Shown in pieces: positions 44,530-64,000 of a DNA stretch of 64,000 nucleotides. The notes below the pieces were generated by a model. That model saw only the letters and a program-made list of their open reading frames with translations, did not search any database and was not told where the DNA came from. Position 1 is the stretch's first letter, and each line of letters starts with the position of its first letter. A program made the position numbers and the translations under genes. Origin of the DNA: Atrina japonica (Eukaryota; Mollusca; Bivalvia; Pterioida; Pinnidae); the NCBI GenBank assembly GCA_030159075.1, contig BROG01000399.1, positions 434,001 to 498,000 on the forward strand, given 5' to 3'.

Positions 44530-44990
44530 CCAACATTTTGACCAATCAGAAGCCCCGGTTTGCCATAAACGGCAACAAAACCAATATCATTGAAATTGCA
44601 ATCCCCTGATACCCATAAATTCCAAATTACATTAAAATCTGTTGAAATTTCGACCAATCAGAAGCCTCGGTTTACTATGGATGACAACGAAACCCATAAC
44701 ATTGGAATCACAAGCCCTCGATATCTCCAAAATTCTAAAATTCATCAAAATCGGACAATGTTTAAATTTCGATCAATCAGAGGCATCGGTCTGCAATAAA
44801 CTGCATCGAAACCCATATCATTGAAATCGCAGTCTCAAACCTCGGTGTGCCGTAGACGCTATCTATTTATGACGTCACAACATACATTGTGCTCATCTGC
44901 ACACCAAAGCCCGTCTAGTTGTTTCAGAGAAAATGTGCGGACAAATTTTGACCAGAAAAGTTTTGATCAGAAGCCATGGTTTGTCATAGA
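44530..44990. repeat. Diverged tandem repeat, about 112-120-bp period
   Basis: TTTGACCAATCAGAAGCCCCGG (44536), TTCGACCAATCAGAAGCCTCGG (44649), TTCGATCAATCAGAGGCATCGG (44768) and TTTTGATCAGAAGCCATGG (about 44960) mark successive units, with a shorter unit near 44832. Two CRE-like TGACGTCA sites occur in the right-hand units (44870, 45002). Confidence 0.75.
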
Positions 44991-45049
44991 CGCCATTTTA
45001 TGACGTCACATGCGTAGTGCACATCTGTACACCCACACCAAGATTCATT

Positions 45050-46490
45050 AGAATAATAATAATAATGATAATAATAATAATAATAATTATAAGAAACAGA
45101 GCAAACACGGAATGTCTCCCAGACTTCGTTTGAATGACATAATTAGAATGGTTTTTCCTTTACTTTTATATAAACCTTTGCATACTTTTAACATTTATAC
45201 GACGCTCTATGTTTGGATTAAGTGAGCAGAATCATTAGATATTTTGACATTTTTACACAAACAAATGATATTGTCAATTGAAAATGTTAAAGCATTAATG
45301 ATTCATTTTCAAGCTATAATGCGAACTCAAGTATCATTAGTTACCCAAGAACAATTTTGCTTTTAGCTTTTGATGTCTGTGCGCAAGCTATTGTTGTCAT
45401 CAGTTACATATTCCAGTTCATATATTTTAAATTCCCGTAATTGATTTTTGTTCGAACAATTGCAGCGCGTGAGTTAAAATGTAAATTTTATGACATAATA
45501 ATTAACATCAATTGCTTGTAATTATCATCAAACAATTGGACTGAATTTCTTGTGTGCAGTATCTATTAATCGGCCAAGATAAGTTTGAACATGTTTGTAA
45601 CATAATTATATTTTTTCGTAACAGGGGTGACAGGTTCAATTTCGTCACACGAATATATGAACTACATTTAGACATGAATCTTTATTCAGACATGAATCTT
45701 TATACATTGTTTAAAAAGTTAAATGACATAAATTTTCCTATGAATGCACCTGCTTTGTAGAGTCACCGCGTCATCCCACATCCTTGCCCTACCCCTGAAT
45801 TTCATCTATAAACTGATTACGTGAGGAAATTGGCACTTTGAATGCCATGCAGAAGGCTGTAGTTTCTTTGAATATTGTATAGCTGTCAATTTTAGAGCCG
45901 GGTTATAACGACATATTCACTCCGTCTTAAATTCACTCTAAACCACCGTAATCTATCGGATGATTTCATTATTTAGATTGAAAATCTCCCATTCATTTTA
46001 AATTCATTCTAAGAGGAGAAATGACGAAAATTAAACGGGAGCGAATATTTACAGGTTTACAGAAGCTGAAAAGTTAATGGATGAAAGAAACAACGACCCA
46101 GTACAAAACAGTAGGTCGCTATCACTTAATTTTAGGCATACACTGTACCACGTCAGTCACTATAGGATTTTGTAGCAGTTGATCTTGCTGTTTTCAAAGA
46201 CACACAATCTTTGTTTTTCATCCAAATATTGGGGTGAATAATGAATTCTATAAATTTTGTAGAAAGATTTAGGAACATTTTCATCGATCAATGGAGGTTA
46301 TTACGCAAGAAGATAACTCGTATTGAGAAAAGTAAACACACTGAATCGGGGGAGATGTATCTCTTTGACTACATTAACTGACAAATTAATTTTGATATAC
46401 ATTATTTCATTAACATTTTGTTAAATCTCCATTTTCGTTAGAGTGTTTAAATGCATTAATCTTCATTTTAACTTGATGATTTTAACAACC
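45050..46490. other. Intergenic, only an (AAT)n tract recognised
   Basis: (AAT)n-like repeat at 45053-45088, then AT-rich unique sequence. I see no exon, RNA gene or transposon terminus. Confidence 0.5.
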
Positions 46491-46496
46491 AGCACA

Positions 46497-46740
46497 GCCG
46501 GCCTGGCTCAGTCGGCTCTTGATCGTGAGGTCGTGAGTCCAGCAGGTCGGTTTCCCGTCCTTCGGATGAGACAGTAAAAACCGAGGTCCCATGTCACAGT
46601 AGGTGCCGACACGTTAAAGAACCCTCACTGCTCAATGACCGTAAGTGTCAAGCATAGCCCGAAATTAGAAGCCCTTCACCGGCATTTGATGACATCTCTA
46701 ATTGAGTGAAAGATTCTTGAGTGGGATGTTAAAAAAAAAA
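46497..46740 (+). mobile_element. tRNA-derived SINE, copy 3 (plus strand, A-rich tail)
   Basis: The head GCCTGGCTCAGTCGGCTCTTGATCG and GTCGTGAGTCC are degenerate A and B boxes. The body and the end (ATTCTTGAGTGGGATGTTAAAA) run into A/CA-rich sequence, giving orientation and 3' end of the family. Confidence 0.85.
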
Positions 46741-47010
46741 CAAAACAAAAAAAACAATCAAAAGAAAAAAACAATCCCCACATAAAAAACCAACCAGTAT
46801 TCTTTTAATTTTAGCAAATTAAGACAAAAAATAAGTTAAGATTAAGATAAAAAATTAACAATTGTCTACTAATTTGCCAAGCTAAATATTCAGCAAGAAT
46901 TGGCAATCATTTGATATTTTAAGCATTTCCCTTCTCAATGACTTCGATTATAACTATTTTCTGTATTTTGTATGGGCGTACCCTTAAGAAACTGTTACAT
47001 ATAAAAATTT

Positions 47011-47068
47011 CAGATACCAAAGTATTATATCAATAAGGTTGTCCAGGACATAGATACAAATCCGGTAG
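47011..47068 (+). mobile_element. Dispersed repeat family, terminal fragment
   Basis: CAGATACCAAAGTATTATAT then GTCCAGGACATAGATACAAA and TCCGGTAG: only the terminal ~60 bases of the family. The rest of 46750-47985 shows no gene. Confidence 0.6.
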
Positions 47069-47988
47069 TATGCTTTAGATTTAGTTTTATAATTATTGAT
47101 GAACAATCAGTAATTTTCATCAATATTTTAATGCATGAATGCATAAAATTAAAACCATGTGTCCACTCTCTGATAAACCCCGTGTCACATTCCCTATCCA
47201 AACCAAATATCAAACAAATATCACCGATTAGGTGCAAGTGCAACATATATGGTACATATACATGCATGTTAATAACGGTGGATATGGATAATCTGAAGAT
47301 ACTATCAACAATTGATCAAATTCATCTATTTAAGGCCTCCATTCAGATATACGACCATTAGTCTTGACAACGTAGCATTTTATAGCACTAGTATTTTACC
47401 CGTCAAGGACAAAACGATAATGAATCTCGCATGTCACAGTGTCTTTGTACCTTGGAGATAAAATCATTATGTTACTGAATATGATGTTTATTCATGCTTT
47501 TAACAAATTGATTTTTAAATAACCAGGATTTGTTCGTCAAGTGGTACTTATAGATATTCATCCATTATTTTCTGTTTTTAAACGATGATTTCACAATACA
47601 TAACAGAAAATGGTTATTGATTTAAAATGATTCACTGTATTAAGGCATTAACATAACTTCTTCTTTACACTAGCTAGCAGATTATATCAGCCTTAAACAA
47701 AATAGCTCAGACGTCAGTGCACCTTAAAATTAATATAATGATGATTATTCTAATATTTTAAATGCTATCTCTTATGCATTACTTAAGGTTGTTAATTTGT
47801 TTATAACCTGATACCGGAAACGTTACCAATATAATACATACAGCGAAAGGGGAGCGGCCAACAGTGAATGAAATGTTTGGAATCTGTTTAAAGTGTTAGG
47901 TGTTTTTGCACGTATCGGATGTATACGATGGAAGAACATAAGAAACAATGCGTATTTCCCATAGACATTTTATAATCATTCACTCATG

Positions 47989-58140
<10,152 letters not shown>

Positions 58141-58644
58141 GTTACCAAGGAATGAATGCTCTCGAGCTATATAAATATTGTATTGTAGTTGCTTCAGTTA
58201 ATCAGTTAATTTCGAAAAATGGTATAGGTGTCCTTATCACTTCTTATCTGTGAGATAAATTGAACAAAATTAGATCTACAGAGCATTTCTGGATAAGGTA
58301 AACTATTCGTCATGGAGTTATGTCTGTATGTTAGTTGTTACGTGGTGAGCTTCTGAGAAAGATAGTAAATCAGGTCAAGGTCCTCACAATAAATTGTCAG
58401 CCAAATTGCTGGGCATAACAAACATTTTGTAAATACATGTGATATAACAATACTGCGCCTCTCTTAAAAATGAAGTTTTGTAGTGAACCTCACAAACACA
58501 CATCAGGATATCTACACAGCAAACTATATATATACATGTACTATTCTAAATACACTGAAAAATGAATAACTTTAATCGTTACATTGGGTTTAGGAGGACG
58601 CCCTTTGATTGCCCTGTCTCTTCTTCGCACGTCAGAATTTTGAC

Positions 58645-59330
<686 letters not shown>

Positions 59331-60199
59331 AACTGAATAGTTACCAAATCAGGTTTAGGTCCCAACAACAAAATACTAGTCGGACCGTATGGTGTTGATT
59401 AGGGCATAACACACATTTTGGAGGTACATGTTATACAGCAATACTACGCCTGCCTGTAAACATTGAAAATTTGTAGTGACCATCACACCGATAAAGTAAA
59501 AATTTCGGGACGACCTGTCCCTTCATCAAGACAAAACGATCAATATAACATGAAAAAAAAACGTACACATACACACTCAGACGCAAAAACCCACTCACAC
59601 ATACAATCGGATAATGAAAGAAATGCTACATGATAACAGTATATTGTGATTTAGCCCAAAGTGCAGACTCAGCCTCTTCTTAAATTTAGCAAGGCCTCCC
59701 GTTTCAGACACTTCAAGCGGAAGAATGTTGAAATATTCAATAACATATCCAACGCACCTGCTTGTACGGTTTTGAATGCCTCGAGCGCAACACTTTCGTA
59801 TGCCGAAATTTCCTTTCTCTCTGTTGGGCGTAATTTTCTCCGACCCCCCCCCCCACCGCGAAATGAATGACCAGCAAATTAAAGAGGACACTTGAGAGTT
59901 TTTCCGGAGATTAAGACTAAAAGAGCACTTCTCTCCCAAAGACTCTGAGATAATATATTCAACCCAAGTCACCCTCCAGAATTTAGAGCAACATAAACTA
60001 TATAGATCAAAAAGTGGCTGGGAACCACCACCGGGCAAATGAGGGGCTCTTGAAGCTTACATAAAATCAGTTGAGCAGGAAATAGAATCATTGCTGTCAC
60101 GACCGCAACATACTCCTGACAATTTAAACAAGGAGGAAAAGTTGGCATTGCAATCTCACAAAGACCATGATGACATTGTTATTAAAAAGCAGTCAAAAG

Positions 60200-61043
60200 T
60201 ATGGCACGCCAAAATCACATTAATGAGTTGAACCTAGTTTTTCTCAGACAAATCTAGTTTTTCTACAGTTAATATGGGTTACGAGGTAAACCTGATTTTT
60301 CACCAGTTAATCCTAATTTTTTTCGTAACCCAAAATAACTGGAGAAAAACTTAGTTTAGCTGAGAAAAACTAGATTTAACTGCGCGAAATACTGATGAAT
60401 GTGATTGTGGCACAGTTAAACCTAGTTGTCTTAGTTAAACTGGATTTTGCTCCAGAAAAAACTAGATTTTACTTCATTTTTACGATTTTGGCGCAGTTAC
60501 ACATAGTTTTCTCAGTTAAACCTGGTTTTCCTCCAGTTAATGAAGTTTAACTGAAGAAAAACTGGGTTTAACTGAGAAAATCTAGGTTCAACCGATGAAA
60601 CGCGCCGAAATTACAATAATGATTAAATCCTAGTTTTTTCTCGAGATAAACCTAGTTTTTCTCAGTTAAACCTAGTTTTTCTCCAGTTAAAGTGGGTCAC
60701 AAGTTCAACCTAATTTTTCTCCATTTAATCTTAGTTTTTATCGTAACCCACAATAGTTAGAGAAACATTAGATTTAAATGAGAAATTGTATGATTAACTG
60801 ATCCAAAACCGTATTAACACATTAATGTGATTGTGGCGCAGTTGAATATAGTTTTCTCAGTCAAACTAGGTTTTTCTCGAGAAAGACTAGGTTTAACTCA
60901 TGTTCGTGATTTTGGCGCAGTTATACTTTGTTTTTCTCAGTTAAACCTAGTTTTTCACCAGTTAATGTGGGTTACTGAGAAAAACTAGGTTTACCAGGTT
61001 TTTCTCTGGGTTTAACTCATTAATGTGATTTTGGCGTGCCATA
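60200..61043. mobile_element. 844-bp TIR element nested in the Penelope-like element
   Basis: It starts TATGGCACGCCAAAATCACA and ends with the complement TGTGATTTTGGCGTGCCATA; the inverted match is about 30 bases and perfect or nearly so. The interior is repeated modules of the AACCTAGTTTTTCTCAGTTAA type and its complement in alternating orientation. It splits the element's coding sequence between IVIKK and GSTVMVLD. Flanks show an imperfect CAAA(A)G duplication, or a TA. No ORF. Confidence 0.85.
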
Positions 61044-62430
61044 CAAAGGGTCTACAGTAATGGTACTCGACAAAGAGACGTATATGGCTGAAGCTTAGAC
61101 ACAAGTGTCTGATGAGAAATTTTATGTAAAGCTCGACTCTGACCTACTGAATAGTTTGCCAATGAAATCACCGAAACTCTTACAGAAATGTACGAAAAAC
61201 AAGAAACAGGTGACAACGTCTACCACACACTTCTCCCTACTAATTGAAGACCTGGACTATTCTATCTGTTTCCCAAAATTCATAAGAATGACATGCTGGC
61301 CGCTCTGTTGTCAGTGCCATGGACATCTCACGGTGAATATTACATCTCCGTCCGCATGTAGATAGTTTACCATCTTATTTATAGAACACCACGTATTATT
61401 TGAATAAAACTCCGTCCTCTAACCTTCCAGTTGATACTCTTCTAGTGACGATGGATGTTACATCTTTATACACTATATCCCGCACGATGAAGGCATTGAA
61501 GCTTGCAGAGAACTCTGGGAGAGCAGAGAAATCAAACGGCCTCCTACCGAATCCCTAGTGAATCTTCTGAAACATGTTTTAAAATTCAAGAACTTTATGT
61601 TTAAATGGAACACTACCTGCAGATTAGAGGCATGACAATGAGTACTAAAATGGCTCCTTCTTATGCCAATGTTTTCATGGGAAGATTTTAACGTAATGTG
61701 CTAGACCATTCGCCCTTTAGGTCCCTTAGATGGTTACTTTTTTGATGATATTGATGTGAAGTGGGCTGGTGGTATGATAGTCTCGACAGTTTTGTCGAAT
61801 TTACTCGTACCATCATTCCATCAAATTGACCATGGATATTTCAGAATCCAATTCATCCTTTTGGATACCACATCTACTCTGGTTGATGGAAATACTAAGT
61901 TTTGTCTCCGCACCAAACCCACAGATTCTCATCTGTACTCAATGCAATCCAGCTGTCATCCACCTCACACTTTCAAAGGAATGCCGAAAGGTTAAGCCAC
62001 CCGAATTCGTCTAATCTGCTCATCTTTAGCTACTAATCGAGAATAGAACTCCTAAAAACTAACCTTTGCAACAGAGGCTACAAGGCTAGGACTGTGCAAA
62101 TTGCAAATGATAATATTTCATATAAAGACAAATCTAAAAATAAAAAAGCAGCAGAGTTCCACTGGTCACCACTTACCACTCCGTCTTGAGGGACCTTAAT
62201 AACGTTCTATGGAAGAATTTTTTATTTAAAGAATCGCCATTGCTTTTCTTAATACTGCCCAGAAATCTTAAGGACATGGTAGTAAGAACCTGATTAGACA
62301 ACCCTCTGCCTATGGCCAGCTTCAAAACTTGTCTAGATAACAGATACTTGTTTTGCAAACACCAACGATACCAATAACTACCACAGGACGCAGCTATAAG
62401 ATTTCACAAAGAAAATAATTATACACTAAC

Positions 62431-62760
62431 AACTGGGTCTATCTCATCACTTGCAAAGTTTGTCAGAAACAATATGATGGTGAAATTGAGACCCCCGCAC
62501 ATTCATTAATCAGAAGCGGTCTACCATTAAAATTAAAAAAACTCATGGAACCTGTTGATGACCATTTCCACCTTGAGGATCATAAATGGGAGGACACGAG
62601 AGTCGTGGTTATTGATCACAACCCTAATTGGAGAGATGCCAAAAGAAAACAGAAAGAAAATTTTTGGATGCACAGACTTCAATCTTTCAGACCCAAAGGC
62701 ATAAATAAGCTAATGGACTTCATTATGATGAATTCTGCCAGATACCTTTCCGCGATGTGA
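62431..62760 (+). pseudogene. GIY-YIG endonuclease end of the Penelope-like element
   Basis: The reading VYLITCKVCQKQYDGEIE, then LMEPVDDHFHLEDHKWED, VVVIDHNPNWRDAKRKQKEN, FWMHRLQSFRPKGIN is open to a TGA at 62760. GIY-YIG domains nick target DNA for retroelement insertion. A few residues differ from the usual QYVGET and the upstream RT frame is broken, so it is a relic. Confidence 0.75.
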
Positions 62761-63590
62761 TTCGAGTTCGAACTGATTGGAACTCGAACCCTTCTTAGCT
62801 CGCTCGTTTTTTACGAGTTGATGGAACATCAACGATGTTATGTTATGCCAAGTTGTTTACTGGGAACAAGTCAAAGCACATATTGCAGTATGGATTAATA
62901 ACACATTACATTGACGCAAATTAACACATGGATGTACATTTCAGCAACATAAACTCAACTTCAATATTGAAATTTCGAAATCACATTTCTTTGTATATTT
63001 TTTCTTTGTAAAATGACGAAAATATAGTAACAATTCGCTGAAAAAATATAGGTCTACAAGCTTTTTTGAAATATATGCTATTAAAGGTCAGTTTGGCGTC
63101 CTTAATGAATTTTAATATATTATAAATTTGCTTTAGAATGTTATTTTTCAATTATTTTTTACCATTATACACTTGAGATAGAATTGACATTCAAAGCGAT
63201 AGACTGGACTGTTAGCAATTCTTGCGCAGGATTAATATGCAAATGAGTCAAGTCAAGTTTCCCTTACTGTGTATTGGCAAGATCTGTCTGTAAAGTTCTA
63301 CATAGAAGTTGCGTCATTCCTCATTCACGTTATCTTAACTGATGAAAAACTAGCGGCGTTTTGAAGTTGGGAAAATGTTTAACATGTACACGTATTGACA
63401 TAGAGATTTATGTATGTCATGTTATTTCAATCGTTTTGTTCTTATGAAGGAACAGGTCGTCCAGAAAATTTGACTTTTATTTTGTCCGTGTCGTAAGTCA
63501 TTTTAGTGCTTTATATATTCTTTTCTTGACTTGTATCTATTGCTTAGATCCGACATCCTAGGATATATAGAGTTGTAGATTTTAGTGCTT

Positions 63591-63629
63591 TATATATATA
63601 TATCCTATATATATATATATAGTTATATA

Positions 63630-63696
<67 letters not shown>

Positions 63697-63697
63697 T
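63591..63697. repeat. (AT)n microsatellite, interrupted
   Basis: TATATA tracts with small breaks run directly into the truncated SINE. Confidence 0.98.
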
Positions 63698-63823
63698 ACG
63701 GCCATTAAGCAGTGAGGGTTCTTTAACGTTACGACGCCTACACGACACGGTACCCAGTTTAACGTCTCATCCGAAGGACATGAAAAGCCAACAAACTCCG
63801 CCGAGGCTCGAACCCGCGACCTT
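63697..63823 (-). mobile_element. tRNA-derived SINE, truncated copy 4
   Basis: ACGGCCATTAAGCAGTGAGG, CGTCTCATCCGAAGGACATG and GGCTCGAACCCGCGACC (complement of the B box) identify the family. Both ends are replaced by microsatellites. Confidence 0.75.
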
Positions 63824-63824
63824 C

Positions 63825-63825
<1 letters not shown>

Positions 63826-63889
<64 letters not shown>
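63826..63889. repeat. (GT)n microsatellite
   Basis: About 31 GT units. Confidence 0.99.
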
Positions 63890-63891
<2 letters not shown>

Positions 63892-64000
63892 ATTTCTCTT
63901 ATCCGGATTATCCTATCTTTATTCGATCATTGCGTTGTAAAATAGAGGTGTTACAATATTTACTCAGCTATTTTCATATCCGTTTAGTGACATAAGAAGA

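Larger units (their letters stand above)
59497..63490 (+). mobile_element. Degenerate Penelope-like retroelement (RT + GIY-YIG)
   Basis: Plus-strand pieces, in order and in shifting frames. From 59670 to 60190: LNASSATLSYAEISFLSVGR, then [21 protein letters not shown] and [18 protein letters not shown]. From 61057: VMVLDKETYMAEA and KFYVKLDSD. From 61430: [35 protein letters not shown], then FFDDID in place of the YxDD box. Near 61900: KPTDSHLY. From 62430: VYLITCKVCQKQYDGE, HFHLEDHKWED, IDHNPNW and FWMHRLQSF, the GIY-YIG endonuclease end. Stops and frameshifts are many, so it is inactive. CGGGACGACCTGTCCCTTC at 59508 is the complement of GAAGGAACAGGTCGTCC at 63446, consistent with the terminal repeats of this class. 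Confidence 0.85.

Noticed and set aside
59595..60038. 147-residue minus-strand frame
   Set aside because: It is antisense to the Penelope-like element, whose plus-strand pieces match the family. The minus frame has no recognisable motif.

Overview
The window is nuclear DNA of an invertebrate animal. It is AT-rich and intron-rich, crowded with microsatellites and transposon relics, and has no operons. Frequent TGTACATG-type words, abundant fold-back/TIR elements and a tRNA-headed SINE suggest a marine lophotrochozoan, most likely a bivalve mollusc. The taxon is an inference; I could not run a search. Two conserved protein-coding genes can be read exon by exon, both on the minus strand.

Gene 1 (1953-21964, minus) is PTEN. 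Six exons encode residues 1-211 with the same length and numbering as the human protein. They cover the N-terminal PIP2-binding basic patch, the complete phosphatase domain (D92, P-loop H123-C124-K125-A126-G127-K128-G129-R130) and the first part of the C2 domain. The remaining C2 and tail exons must lie beyond the left edge. Relative to human, the intron between human exons 4 and 5 is absent, and an intron instead splits the P-loop between K128 and G129. Intron 1 is about 15.8 kb and holds a Tc1/mariner-like MITE, a 478-bp direct repeat, a degenerate hAT transposon and two nested hAT-type elements.

22.3-47.9 kb has no gene I can support. It holds a 2-kb inverted-repeat element built from CGTAATAACG-type units, a 0.5-kb fold-back element, fragments of a LINE reverse transcriptase, a repeat domain inverted over 4 kb, a SINE, and a 342/356-bp satellite array (32475-34566) followed by 4.2 kb of shuffled satellite fragments. 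Next come small MITEs, a 33-36-bp minisatellite, copies of a TIR-bounded dispersed repeat and a single old inverted copy of the satellite monomer.

Gene 2 (47989-58140, minus) is a complete eight-exon secreted acid lipase of the lysosomal acid/gastric lipase family, 402 residues, with signal peptide, GHSQG nucleophile elbow and an intact Ser178/Asp349/His378 triad. Just before its exon 6 the exon's own splice-acceptor region has been tandemly copied six times in 39-bp (13-codon) units. A ~0.6-kb segment flanking exon 1 is duplicated upstream.

59.5-63.5 kb (plus) is a decayed Penelope-like retroelement (reverse transcriptase plus GIY-YIG endonuclease). It is interrupted by an 844-bp terminal-inverted-repeat element made internally of repeated AACCTAGTTTTTCTC-type modules in both orientations.

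PTEN (a PIP3 phosphatase of the PI3K/AKT pathway) and the acid lipase (lysosomal or digestive lipid hydrolysis) have no evident functional link. They are neighbours separated by a repeat-filled 26-kb gap.
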